Of a stretch of 64,000 nt of DNA, positions 22,910 to 31,770 are shown in pieces. Every line of letters starts with the position of its first letter. Within the stretch, counting starts at the first letter, position 1. The stretch is from Candidatus Parcubacteria bacterium (GTDB lineage Bacteria; Patescibacteria; ABY1; BM507; UBA12075). The translations under genes and the position numbers were made by a program. The stretch spans positions 62,001-126,000 of the forward strand of contig PKTK01000001.1 in assembly GCA_002869165.1 (NCBI GenBank), in the 5' to 3' direction. The notes under the pieces are model-generated. The model saw nothing but the letters and a program-made list of their open reading frames with translations. It made no database searches and was not told the DNA's origin.

Positions 22910-24526
22910 TCAATCTAAGAAAAGCCTGACTTTTTCTCTTCTAAAAGTTTCGCAATTTCGAAAACCAACTTGTGGATAATACCCTTCTTCAACAACACAA
23001 CAGAGTAAATAGTCTTGAAAAATAAGCCAGTACTTCCCATATTTTTGATGTATAAGACCCCCAAAAAAAGAAGCTTCTTCTTTTTCATAACTACCAAAAC
23101 GTTGTTGGGCTTCTTGGATTGTCATTCCGATCCTAAGATACTTATTAAAGGCTTTTTCTCTCTCAAGTGCGTGCTGGGCTTCATTAAGCTTCTCACTGAT
23201 ATCATACATATTACCATCAATGTATTTCCTATTTTTATTTACCTCCTCTATGAAGTCTTCGGCTTTGTTGATTAGCGACTCAACTTTATCATGATTGTTC
23301 ATATTTGCCATGGCTGATTCAAGATAATCCCATGCCTTATTATACAAGTAGTTATTACGTTCTTTTATTTTTTTTATCTCCGATAAGATCTCCTTTTTGG
23401 TATTATCATATTTTGAATAATAATAGTAATATGACTCTTGAACTAGCCTTGGTTCAGGCTTGAAAACTTCAAAATCAACTTTTTTAAGCGTTTCAAATGC
23501 CTTGGCAATACTTGATAATCTCTCTTCCTCACTTTTGTAAGTGATTTGGGCTTCAGCGGCGTATTTTTCCGCCTCATCAAGAATGAGTTTTTCGGGTTGT
23601 TGCTTTGCGGTATTGATGATCAAACTTCTTACTCTGTCATACTTGGAAAAGTAATAGGAATAAGACTCTTGAACTAGCCTTGGTTCAGGCTTGAAAACTT
23701 CAAAATCAACTTTTTTAAGCGTTTCAAATGCCTTGGCAATACTTGATAATCTCTCTTCCTCACTTTTGTAAGTGATTTGGGCTTCAGCGGCGTATTTTTC
23801 CGCCTCATCAAGAATGAGTTTTTCCGCACTTTGAAATTTGGTGTTGACTATCAAGTCTCTTATATTTGCATATTTAGAAAAATAATAGTCATAACCACTT
23901 TCGGTTAAACCCGATGAAGTTAGAACATAAAAGTTGATGCCCTTGATTATTTGCATCGCATTTAAGATTTTGTCTATTTTTTCTCCATAAGACAAATATC
24001 CGTGTTGAGAAGATATCGCACATTCCTCAGCGGTATCAAGGGCTCGCTTTTCTTTAATTTGCTCAGAAATAAACGCTTCGATATTACTCTTTTCGACAGT
24101 AACTCGAACCCAAACAGTGCATGAATCTTGATCAACCCACTGCCCTTGCAAAATTATACCCTTTAAAAGTACCTTGGTATAATGCTTGCTTAGTTTTTTC
24201 ATTTCGTCAGCGCTAAGTTTATTGTCGCTTACAGAGACATAGTGCGAAATAGATATTTCTACCATTGTCTCTATTGATTGAGCTACTTTTTCTACCGCTG
24301 CGTTATAGGCACTGTCAACTTGGTCCTGAAAACCATTTTTACTTTTATGGGACATTCCGACACCCTCATATACACTTGTATCGTAAAGGCCATAATTTTT
24401 AACCCAATCTGGAGCAGGAACCTGTTCATAGAAATCGCAATCATATTGGATACTACCATCATCTTTGGCACAGGCTGAAACCAGTGTCATTAATATTATT
24501 GTAAAGATCAGTGTTTTTGAATTCAC
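22910..24526 (-). CDS. LPP20-domain lipoprotein with internal tandem repeat
   Basis: The protein has 538 residues and starts at GTG after GGGAGGTA. The lipobox is VSAC. Residues about 35-170 follow the LPP20 pattern (APDWVKNYG ... VYEGVGMS ... AVEKVAQSIE). The middle holds two near-identical 77-residue repeats beginning near EAEKYAAEAQITYKSEEERL and FEVFKPEPRLVQESY. The C-terminal part ends in a short domain with GMTIQEAQQRFG, similar to SmpA/OmlA-type hairpins. It heads the minus-strand cassette, which looks foreign. The role is probably envelope-associated. Confidence 0.65.
   Translation of the reverse strand: MNSKTLIFTIILMTLVSACAKDDGSIQYDCDFYEQVPAPDWVKNYGLYDTSVYEGVGMSHKSKNGFQDQVDSAYNAAVEKVAQSIETMVEISISHYVSVSDNKLSADEMKKLSKHYTKVLLKGIILQGQWVDQDSCTVWVRVTVEKSNIEAFISEQIKEKRALDTAEECAISSQHGYLSYGEKIDKILNAMQIIKGINFYVLTSSGLTESGYDYYFSKYANIRDLIVNTKFQSAEKLILDEAEKYAAEAQITYKSEEERLSSIAKAFETLKKVDFEVFKPEPRLVQESYSYYFSKYDRVRSLIINTAKQQPEKLILDEAEKYAAEAQITYKSEEERLSSIAKAFETLKKVDFEVFKPEPRLVQESYYYYYSKYDNTKKEILSEIKKIKERNNYLYNKAWDYLESAMANMNNHDKVESLINKAEDFIEEVNKNRKYIDGNMYDISEKLNEAQHALEREKAFNKYLRIGMTIQEAQQRFGSYEKEEASFFGGLIHQKYGKYWLIFQDYLLCCVVEEGYYPQVGFRNCETFRREKVRLFLD
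23433..23593 (-). repeat. 161-bp exact tandem repeat, copy 1
   Basis: It is identical to 23664-23824 over 161 bases, with a period of 231 bp (77 codons). The exact identity points to recent duplication or gene conversion inside the gene. Confidence 0.85.
23664..23824 (-). repeat. 161-bp exact tandem repeat, copy 2
   Basis: This is the partner of 23433-23593. The flanking parts of the 231-bp unit are diverged (YYFSKYDRVRSL against YYYSKYDNTKKE). Confidence 0.85.
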
Positions 24527-24642
24527 TTTATACCTCCCGATTATACCTTTAATATTAAAAAATTATTAAAATCAAAAACATTATTAATATTAAAACTTAC
24601 TATAAAAAACAATTATTGTCAACAACTAATTATCAAAAATAA

Positions 24643-25296
24643 TAAAACAAAGAATCTTTGCCATATTTGGTTGTAGTAGTAGATGAACTTGGGGATTTGA
24701 TGTCAGCAGCAAAGAAAGAAGCTGAAAGTGCCATTATCAGACTGGGTCAAAAATCAAGAGCGGCAGGTATTCATTTGGTTTTGGCAACTCAAAGGCCAAG
24801 TGTAGATATATTATCTGGACTTATCAAAGCTAATATGCCAGCCAGGGCTGCTTTTTCTGTAACAAGTTCGGTTAATTCTAAAACAATCCTAGATTTCACT
24901 GGAGCTGAAAAATTGATGGGTCAAGGCGATATGTTATATATTAATTCAGCTATGAGCAAGCCAATACGTATACAAGGAGCTTTTGTTTCAAAAGAAGAAA
25001 TAAAAGAAGTTGTAAAATACACTAAAAAGAAAGCAGGTAAGGCAAGCTATGAAGAGAGTTTTGAAAATAATACTCAAAGCGATTATAGCTTGGGATATGA
25101 AGATGAGGGGGATGTTATGATGGAAGAAGCCAAAAAACTCATACTTGAAACAACTAAAGCATCAACCTCAATGCTCCAATCCCGTCTTGGCATAGGTTAC
25201 CCAAGAGCAAACAGAATATTAGACAAGCTAGAAAAGCAGGGAATAGTAGGTCCTAGTATCCAGAATAAACCGAGGGAGGTTTTTGTTAATAAATAA
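24643..25296 (+). pseudogene. Truncated FtsK/SpoIIIE translocase, C-terminal part only
   Basis: The frame opens right after TAATAA and begins at the FtsK Walker B region (LPYLVVVVDELGDLM). It continues through LGQKSRAAGIHLVLATQRPS, TSSVNSKTILD, QGDMLYI, and the winged-helix gamma domain (STSMLQSRLGIGYPRAN). The membrane part and Walker A are absent, so it cannot pump DNA. It looks like a copy cut when the adjacent lipoprotein cassette entered, or a duplicated tail. Translation from TTG 24658 is possible but the product would lack an ATP site. Confidence 0.8.
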
Positions 25297-25695
25297 GCTA
25301 ATGTTTAGTGATTGGAAGTAATAGGATTATGTGTTGTGGCAATCAGATTGCTTCGCTCTGCTTCCTTTCAAGGCAGGTACAGCGCAATGACAAAAAAAGG
25401 ATTATGATTGACGATTGGGGAGGCTAATGAAATTTTTAAAATGCAGTATATCTGCATTTTTTAATTTATTATTAATAATTTTTTTGTATATTTAAAATAC
25501 AATAATATCTTGGCAAGGTTGTGTGTAATAGAATAATTACTAAATATTAATATTGTCTTTGTACCATTATTCACTAAAGACAAGCGTAAAAGTATGAGAA
25601 ACACAACTAAAGCAATAGCACTATTTTTAATTTTAGTGTTTTTTTTGTTTGAGTAAATACTATGTTTTTTAAGGAAATTTTAGTATAATATTAAT
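25297..25695 (+). other. Intergenic stretch with dispersed repeat, abrB-like tail and leaderless promoter
   Basis: At 25335-25393 is CAATCAGATTGCTTCGCTC ... GCGCAATGACA, a dispersed repeat. At 25395-25427 the frame KRIMIDDWGG, stop, resembles the end of an abrB gene (KGILITDWEE). A 20-codon hydrophobic ORF at 25594-25656 is of doubtful worth. TATAAT at 25683-25688 serves the next gene. Confidence 0.45.
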
Positions 25696-26616
25696 ATGCC
25701 TAAAATAATCAAAGAAAAAATAAAGATTGGTATATCAGCATGCAATTTCGGTGCTTTGACAAGATACAATCGAAAAGGTTGGGATAAACTGGAGTCATTA
25801 GGGAGAGAAAAAGACGCATTTATTTGGACACCTGTTTGTCCTGAAGTGATGTCAGGTCTTGGCGTCCCAAGACTTCCTATGAAATTAGTTGATGGAAATG
25901 GTGATGATTTTTGGCAAACTAAAGCCAGAATGAAAAATAGAAAAGGAGAGAATGTAAGCACCCAAGTTAGAAAAGGAGCGCAAATGGCTATGGATAATTT
26001 GAAAAACGCACAAATTGAAGCATTTGTTTTCATGGAGGGAAGCCCAAGTTGTGGGGTATATCGAACAACTCTAAAAAATAAAAGACTGGGAAAACCACCA
26101 GGAGTTTTTGGTTCACTTCTTCTTGAAGAAGATATTTTTTTGATACCTGCACTGGACTTGGATAGTCCTGTAAAGTGGTGGGATTGGAGAAGGAGGCTGC
26201 ATATGTTTGTTTGGTTGAAAAGAGAAGAGCTGAATTCAAAAAAGCAAATCATAGATATGTGGCATGACTTTAAGTTTGTTTGCCAGGAAATAGATAGGGC
26301 AAAAGCTGATGAGATTGGTAGAACTATAGCTACAATGCCCAAAAAATATTCAATCAAATTTGCAAATGATATCAAGTCAAGTATCTTGAAGCTTCTGCGT
26401 AGACCATCTAGTATAAAAAGGATAAAAGCAAATGCAGAAAAGCAGATGGCGCATTACAATAAGCATATGGGGCTAAAGTTTGAAACAAAAATGCCATCCA
26501 CTGAATCAGCCAAAAGAAAATTTTTTGAAAAATTAATAAGTTTAGAAAAAGAAGCTATAAATAATAAAATTAATATTGGAATTGTTCCCGTTTTGTATCG
26601 GGAAGATTCCAGATGA
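25696..26616 (+). CDS. DUF523-DUF1722 (YbgA-like) fusion protein
   Basis: The protein has 306 residues. Residues 8-160 are DUF523, the thiouracil-desulfurase (TudS) type: ISACNFGALTRYNRKG, CPEVMSGLGVPR and GSPSCGVY supply the three cysteines that bind an iron-sulfur cluster in TudS. Residues about 175-290 are DUF1722: WHDFKFVCQE and KQMAHYNKHMG. Such fusions often lie beside photolyases and the Cfa/FAD/DUF1365 genes. TATAAT ends only seven bases before the ATG, a leaderless start. It is the first gene of the stress operon. Confidence 0.85.
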   Translation: MPKIIKEKIKIGISACNFGALTRYNRKGWDKLESLGREKDAFIWTPVCPEVMSGLGVPRLPMKLVDGNGDDFWQTKARMKNRKGENVSTQVRKGAQMAMDNLKNAQIEAFVFMEGSPSCGVYRTTLKNKRLGKPPGVFGSLLLEEDIFLIPALDLDSPVKWWDWRRRLHMFVWLKREELNSKKQIIDMWHDFKFVCQEIDRAKADEIGRTIATMPKKYSIKFANDIKSSILKLLRRPSSIKRIKANAEKQMAHYNKHMGLKFETKMPSTESAKRKFFEKLISLEKEAINNKINIGIVPVLYREDSR

Positions 26617-26623
26617 AAAACAT

Positions 26624-27025
26624 ATGATTCCACAAATTATTAAATTATATCTTATTTCTGTCCCGGTTTTCTTTGCCATTGATTTGCTTTGGCTTGGGGT
26701 AGTGGCTAGAAGTTTTTATGTAAAGTACTTAGGAGAAATGCTCAAGAGTCCGCCAAACTGGACTGCCGCTGTTATCTTCTATCTACTTTTCTTGCTTGGT
26801 TTGGTTGTTTTCGTTATTGAACCAGCAGTTGCAAAAGATTCTTTGAAATACGCCTTGTTTATGGGCGCATTTTTTGGATTTATCACTTATATGACTTATG
26901 ATTTGACCAATTTAGCTACCCTAAAGAACTGGCCAATTGAGATAGTGATAGTTGATATTATATGGGGAGCAGTATTGTCTATGTCGGTCTCAGCAGTTAC
27001 TTTTTATTTATTTAAAATATTTTAA
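26624..27025 (+). CDS. DUF2177 membrane protein
   Basis: The protein has 133 residues and four membrane helices. It has the family pattern DLLWLGVVARSFY ... LGEML near the start and MTYDLTNLATLKNWP in the third helix. The ATG at 26624 is preferred over longer frames that overlap the previous gene. DUF2177 proteins recur next to DUF1295 and Cfa-like genes. Their biochemical role is unknown. Confidence 0.8.
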   Translation: MIPQIIKLYLISVPVFFAIDLLWLGVVARSFYVKYLGEMLKSPPNWTAAVIFYLLFLLGLVVFVIEPAVAKDSLKYALFMGAFFGFITYMTYDLTNLATLKNWPIEIVIVDIIWGAVLSMSVSAVTFYLFKIF

Positions 27026-27029
27026 AATT

Positions 27030-27500
27030 ATGAAATATCTTCAAGCAATTTTGTTTATAATTGCAAGCCAAATGGCTGGTATTATTGGTACAGTTTTTAC
27101 AAGCAAGGCAATACCAACTTGGTATGCAGGAGTTAATAAGCCATCATTCAATCCACCAAATTGGATATTTGGTCCAGTTTGGGTCACTCTTTATACCATG
27201 ATGGGGATAGCTGCCTATCTAGTTTGGAAAGATTGGGCAAACAACGCCGTTGCAAAATACGCTACCATTTTATTTTTTGTGCATTTAGCCTTCAATGCTT
27301 TGTGGTCCATACTTTTCTTTGGACTCAAAAATCCGATGCTAGCCTTTTTTGAGATAATTGTGCTATGGTTGATGATTGTCGCACTTATTGTTATGTATTA
27401 TCAGATTAATAAAACAGCTAGCTATTTACTTGTTCCTTACTTGTTGTGGGTAAGTTTTGCAAGCGTACTTAATTTCTATATTTGGAGACTTAATATGTAG
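27030..27500 (+). CDS. tspO: TspO/MBR family membrane protein (copy 1)
   Basis: The protein has 156 residues and five membrane helices. The TspO signature is clear: TWYAGVNKPSFNPPNWIFGP, then W-x-x-LY, and ALWSILFFGLKNPMLAF. TspO binds and photodegrades porphyrins and modulates oxidative stress responses. It starts five bases after DUF2177 in the same operon. A second, about 55-60 percent similar copy lies at 53908. Confidence 0.9.
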   Translation: MKYLQAILFIIASQMAGIIGTVFTSKAIPTWYAGVNKPSFNPPNWIFGPVWVTLYTMMGIAAYLVWKDWANNAVAKYATILFFVHLAFNALWSILFFGLKNPMLAFFEIIVLWLMIVALIVMYYQINKTASYLLVPYLLWVSFASVLNFYIWRLNM

Positions 27501-27547
27501 ATTTTTTGTGCTTTAGTGTAGCTTATTTTGCCTCTGGCAACTCACCT

Positions 27548-27623
27548 TGTCATTCCTGCGGAGGCAGGAACCCAGACATACCAGACTTATATTTTCTAGA
27601 TTCCTGCCTCCGCAGGAATGACA
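27548..27623 (+). repeat. Inverted repeat with 23-bp perfect arms
   Basis: The left arm 27548-27570 (TGTCATTCCTGCGGAGGCAG...) is the exact complement of the right arm 27601-27623. A 30-bp AT-rich spacer lies between. Arms of the same kind appear singly at 20000 and 43091. It could be a small non-autonomous element or a strong hairpin between tspO and the DUF1295 gene. Confidence 0.8.
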
Positions 27624-27630
27624 AAGATAA

Positions 27631-28398
27631 ATGAATTATATAGATGTTACAATTTGTCAGTTGTTCGCACTACTACTCTTTGTGCATTTGTTTTTTTTGA
27701 TCGGCACTAGAAAAAAAAGAAATGACATTGCTGATGTTGCTTGGGGACTTGGCTTTGTGTTGCTTGCTGTAGTAGGCACAATACATAATCCAAATACAAA
27801 AACTATTATAGTATTAGTTTTGCTTATGTTTTGGGGATTCAGACTGGCTAGGCATATATTTAATAGATTCAGAAGCCACAAAGAAGAGGATATGAGATAT
27901 CAAGAATTCAGAAAAGCTTGGGGCTCTAGACAGGTTTTGGGAGCTTATTTCAAAGTATATTTACTCCAAGGTTTTAGTTTGATCTTAGTTGCTATGCCGA
28001 TTTTAGTGCTTGCGAGATTTTCAGACAATAGCTTCAGTTTTATAAACATGATTGGGGTGGCGCTGTGGTTGTTTGGTTTTGTTTTTGAAGTAGTGGCAGA
28101 CAAACAGTTAAAGGATTTTGTAAAAGACAAGAAGCCCGGTCAGATTATGAAAAACGGTTTGTGGAGTTATTAACGACATCCAAACTATTTTGGTGAGGCT
28201 GTTATTTGGTGGGGGATATTTTTAATCAGCTGGGGAACGCCCTACTTCTACATTGGCCTCATCGGACCCATCACCATAACCTTGCTGCTTCGTTTTGTCT
28301 CTGGTGTACCGATGGCTGAAGCTAGGTACAATGACAATCCGGAGTTTATTGAATACAAGAAAAACACCCCAGCTTTTATTCCTAATTTTTTTAAATGA
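27631..28398 (+). pseudogene. DUF1295 (steroid 5-alpha-reductase-like) gene with in-frame TAA
   Basis: The frame would give 255 residues. It is open to GLWSY, then TAA (28171-28173), then RHPNYFGEAVIWWGIFL to the end. The family motif is normally G-L-W-x-Y-S-R-H-P-N-Y-F-G-E, so exactly one codon (probably TCA to TAA) is lost. The last bases ATGA overlap the next gene's start. Intact proteins are membrane reductases that act on unsaturated lipids beside Cfa-like enzymes. The first 180 residues could still be made. No other damage is seen, so the mutation is recent, or the stop is read through. Confidence 0.85.
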
Positions 28399-29678
28399 TA
28401 ATTATGAACAACATAAATAAGTCCCTTGATTCAACTGGGTCTGTTTCTTCAGTAAAGAAATTGGCCATAGTAGGCTCAGGAATTTCAGCGATGACTGTTG
28501 CGTATTATTTGAGAGAAAAGTATGAGATTAGCATTTTTGATAAGAATGATTATCTTGGAGGACATACTCATACTCATAAAATATCTGAAGCAGGAAAAGA
28601 TTTTACAATAGATACAGGCTTCATTGTTTTTAATGAAGCAACATATCCAAATTTATTAAAGCTTTTTACTGAACTAGGCGTTGAGGCCAGGAAAAGTGAT
28701 ATGTCTTTTGCGGTTTCAAATCTAAACACGGGTCTTGAATATGCCGGCACCAGTTTAAAAACACTTTTTGCACAAAAGAAGAATATTGTATCTATAAAGT
28801 ATTGGAAGTTTTTATTCGATATTAAAAAGTTTTTTAAAAACGCTCTTCGAGATTATGATAGTTTGAGCGATAGCAATGAAAGCATAGAGGACTATTGCAA
28901 GAGAATAGGACTATCTAGATTTTTTTTGGATAATTATTTAGCGCCTATGTCAGCTGCGGTTTGGTCAGTGCCACAAAGAGAAGTCGGGGGATTTCCTATT
29001 GCTTTGCTTATTCCTTTTTTTTATAATCATGGCCTTCTAAGCATGGATGGTCAGCATCAATGGTATACTGTTAAGGGTGGGTCTAATACATATATAAAAA
29101 AAATATTAGAAAAAGGAAATTTTGATATTCATTTAAATGAGAAAGTAAAGCAGGCAAGTGATGATGAGGGAAGGGTTGTGTTAAAGACAGAAAAATCAGA
29201 ATATATATTTGATAAGGTAGTGCTTGCAAGTCATTCTGATGAAAGCTTGCTGATAGCTGATAATTTAGAAGATAGGAAAAAAGAGCTTCTTTCTAAGTTT
29301 GAATACAACAAGAATATTGCAGTACTGCATAGTGATGAACGTCTCATGCCAAAATGCAGAAATGTCTGGTCTGCCTGGAATCAAGTAATAAAAGAAAAAG
29401 CTTCTACTCTATATTGGGTAAATAAGCTTCAAGATATTCCAGTGAAAAAAAATTATTTTATTTCAATAAATCCATTTCGTGAAATTGATGAAAATAAAAT
29501 ACTAAAAAAGATAGAGTATTATCATCCTCATTTTACTGTGGAAAATTTCGCCTTACAAGAAAAACTATCTGAACTAAACAAAAATACAAACATCTTTTTC
29601 GCTGGAGCATATTTCAAATATGGTTTTCATGAAGACGGGCATGTATCTGGTTTAGAAGTTGTAAAACTGCTTTCATAA
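28395..29678 (+). CDS. FAD-dependent amine-oxidase-like oxidoreductase
   Basis: The protein has 427 residues. A dinucleotide fold at residues about 25-55 reads AIVGSGISAMTVAYYL ... IFDKNDYLGGHTHTH, the usual G-x-G-x-x-G/A and acidic end of the FAD site. The C-terminal FAFAGAYF-like segment (IFFAGAYFKYGFHEDG) closes the cofactor site. The family groups with DUF1365 and Cfa-type methyltransferases in many bacteria and is thought to modify fatty-acyl chains. ATG 28395 overlaps the stop of the DUF1295 frame; ATG 28404 is an alternative. Confidence 0.85.
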   Translation: MIIMNNINKSLDSTGSVSSVKKLAIVGSGISAMTVAYYLREKYEISIFDKNDYLGGHTHTHKISEAGKDFTIDTGFIVFNEATYPNLLKLFTELGVEARKSDMSFAVSNLNTGLEYAGTSLKTLFAQKKNIVSIKYWKFLFDIKKFFKNALRDYDSLSDSNESIEDYCKRIGLSRFFLDNYLAPMSAAVWSVPQREVGGFPIALLIPFFYNHGLLSMDGQHQWYTVKGGSNTYIKKILEKGNFDIHLNEKVKQASDDEGRVVLKTEKSEYIFDKVVLASHSDESLLIADNLEDRKKELLSKFEYNKNIAVLHSDERLMPKCRNVWSAWNQVIKEKASTLYWVNKLQDIPVKKNYFISINPFREIDENKILKKIEYYHPHFTVENFALQEKLSELNKNTNIFFAGAYFKYGFHEDGHVSGLEVVKLLS

Positions 29679-29679
29679 T

Positions 29680-30525
29680 ATGAACTCAAAAATTTATACA
29701 GCAAAATTAAAACACAAAAGAATCAAGCCAAAAGAAAATAGCTTTGAGTACAATGCCTATATGTTTTATCTTGATCTAGATGACCTAGATGATCTGGACA
29801 AGGAATTGAAATTTTTTTCAAAAAACAAATTCAATCTTTTTAGCTTTTATGATAAAGATCATTTTAGATTTATTGAAATGGAAAAAAGTCAGAGAGATGT
29901 TATTATGCAAGAAAAAATCATTTTAAATCGGGAGTCTTATAGGGATTTAAATACAAGAGAGCGTATAAGAAAAATGATTAGATCGCTTAACCTAGGTTTT
30001 GAGCCTGACAAGATTTTTCTTTTGACTAGTTTGCGTATTCTCGGATATGTTTTTAACCCAGTAAGTTTTTATTATGTATTTGATTCAAGTAAAAAACTTA
30101 GAGTACTAGTTTCGGAAGTTCATAATACATTTTATGACCAAAAAATGTTTTATTCGGAAATTCAAGATAAAGGACAAAAAATTTTTGAAGCCAAACAAGA
30201 CAAAAATTTTTATATTTCGCCCTTTACGAGTTTAGATAATAAGCTCCATTGGCGTTTTAATAATCCGGGCAAAGAGATGATCATGATGATTGATTCAATG
30301 AAAAATGGAGAGCTTGAGCTAGCAACAAGTCTGGTGGGTGAAGAAAAAAATCTAAATAATAAAAATCTATTTATACTTTTTCTTAGATATCCGCTCTACA
30401 CTTTGATGGTAATGATTAGAATACACTTACAAGCCCTGAAGTTGTGGCTCAAAAAGACTCCCTTTAATTCAAAGGTTGAATCAGATAAATATTTGATAGA
30501 CAAAATAAAAAATAAAAAAGTATGA
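29680..30525 (+). CDS. DUF1365 protein
   Basis: The protein has 281 residues. The family hallmarks are present: KLKHKRIKPKENSFEYNAYM at the start, LLTSLRILGYVFNPVSFYYV, EVHNTFYDQ, and a YISPFTSLD segment followed by a conserved W/R-F. DUF1365 proteins sit between the FAD oxidoreductase and Cfa-type enzyme in lipid-modification clusters. Their activity is not known. The ATG lies one base after the preceding stop. Confidence 0.88.
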   Translation: MNSKIYTAKLKHKRIKPKENSFEYNAYMFYLDLDDLDDLDKELKFFSKNKFNLFSFYDKDHFRFIEMEKSQRDVIMQEKIILNRESYRDLNTRERIRKMIRSLNLGFEPDKIFLLTSLRILGYVFNPVSFYYVFDSSKKLRVLVSEVHNTFYDQKMFYSEIQDKGQKIFEAKQDKNFYISPFTSLDNKLHWRFNNPGKEMIMMIDSMKNGELELATSLVGEEKNLNNKNLFILFLRYPLYTLMVMIRIHLQALKLWLKKTPFNSKVESDKYLIDKIKNKKV

Positions 30526-31712
30526 ATATATTTAAAACCATAATTTTTAAATATTTTAGAGATGCCAAGCTAAAAGGTTCAATAAAATTTTTGCATAAGA
30601 ACAAACAAGAAGTAGTATTTGGCGATGATTTTACCCAGAGTGTGGTCGTGAATGTTTTAGATGATAGATTTTATAGAAGAATAGTTTTGAATGGAGATAT
30701 TGGGCTCGGAGAAGCGTATTTTCTAAAATATTTCGAGACTGATGACCTTGTCAGTCTTTTTGAGTGGTTTATTTTAAACAAAGAAGAGCTACCTGGTTTC
30801 AATTCAAAGGAAAAGAAATTTAAGCTTTTTGAGTGGAGTAATGCTGTTTTGCGCATCTATCACAAACTTAATAAAAATACCAAGAAAGGTTCGAAGAAAA
30901 ATATAAAGTATCATTATGATGTATCAAATGATTTTTATAAGCTCTGGCTGGATAAAACCATGACTTATTCGTCAGCTGTTTTTGAGGGATCAATGAATTT
31001 GGAAGAAGCCCAAAAAAATAAATATAGAAAAATATGTGAGAAATTAGACTTGCAAACAAAAGACCATGTGCTTGAGATAGGTAGTGGTTGGGGAGGGTTT
31101 TCTATGTATGCTGCTAGTCACTATGGATGTAAAATTACAACTGTGACTATCTCAGAAGAACAATATAGTTATGCAAAAGAAAAAATTGAGTCAGCTGGTT
31201 TGAGCGATAAGATAGAGATTTTGTTAAAAGATTACCGAGATTTAGACGGAAAATATGACAAACTGGTGTCTATAGAGATGATGGAGGCATTGGGACATGA
31301 GTATTTGGGTAAGTTTATAGGGAAGTGTAATGAAGTTTTAAAGTCAGGTGCACACGCAGTTCTTCAGTTTATTACATATCCAGATCAGGACTTTGATGAA
31401 TATTTGAAAAACAATAATTACATAAAAAAATATATTTTTCCCGGAGGTGAGCTGATATCATTTGGTCGCTTCAAAAAATTAATTGAAAAATCAGAATCAT
31501 TTTATATTAAGTCTAAAGAAAGCATAGGGAATGATTATGCCAAGACGCTTGAGATTTGGGCAAATAATTTTTGCAAGAAAAGAAAAGAGATTTTTAGTTT
31601 GGGTTTTGATGAAAAGTTTTTCTTGATGTGGTTGTATTATTTTAAGTATTGTGAGGCTGGTTTTGCAACAGGATATCTTGATGATTTGCAAGTAAAAATA
31701 TTAAAAAAATAA
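30522..31712 (+). CDS. Cyclopropane-fatty-acyl-phospholipid-synthase-family methyltransferase
   Basis: The protein has 396 residues. The SAM-binding motif VLEIGSGWGGF is at 183-193, followed by VTISEEQYSYAKEKI and DYRDLDGKYDKLVSIEMMEA. The lipid-site motif reads MTYSSAVF, whereas classical Cfa has YSCAYW with a catalytic-site Cys. So this is the sister subfamily that accompanies DUF1365 and FAD enzymes, some of which make methylated or furan fatty acids. It overlaps DUF1365 by four bases. It is the last gene of the operon, with a terminator right after. Confidence 0.88.
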   Translation: MNIFKTIIFKYFRDAKLKGSIKFLHKNKQEVVFGDDFTQSVVVNVLDDRFYRRIVLNGDIGLGEAYFLKYFETDDLVSLFEWFILNKEELPGFNSKEKKFKLFEWSNAVLRIYHKLNKNTKKGSKKNIKYHYDVSNDFYKLWLDKTMTYSSAVFEGSMNLEEAQKNKYRKICEKLDLQTKDHVLEIGSGWGGFSMYAASHYGCKITTVTISEEQYSYAKEKIESAGLSDKIEILLKDYRDLDGKYDKLVSIEMMEALGHEYLGKFIGKCNEVLKSGAHAVLQFITYPDQDFDEYLKNNNYIKKYIFPGGELISFGRFKKLIEKSESFYIKSKESIGNDYAKTLEIWANNFCKKRKEIFSLGFDEKFFLMWLYYFKYCEAGFATGYLDDLQVKILKK

Positions 31713-31730
31713 GTGTTCAATTTTTTTATC

Positions 31731-31763
31731 AAAAAACAACCTTAGATAAGGTTGTTTTTTTTG
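31731..31763 (+). terminator. Bidirectional terminator
   Basis: The AAAAAACAACCTTA / AAGGTTGTTTTTT stem carries A and T runs on its two sides, so it can serve both converging genes. Confidence 0.85.
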
Positions 31764-31770
31764 TTGAAAG

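Noticed and set aside
24643..25296. Complete small FtsK-like ATPase
   Set aside because: It begins at Walker B; Walker A and the membrane domain are missing.
25594..25656. 20-residue hydrophobic ORF
   Set aside because: No ribosome site or promoter and too short to judge, so not listed as a gene.
27548..27623. Insertion sequence with terminal inverted repeats
   Set aside because: Only 30 bp lie between the arms and there is no transposase; it is listed as a repeat.
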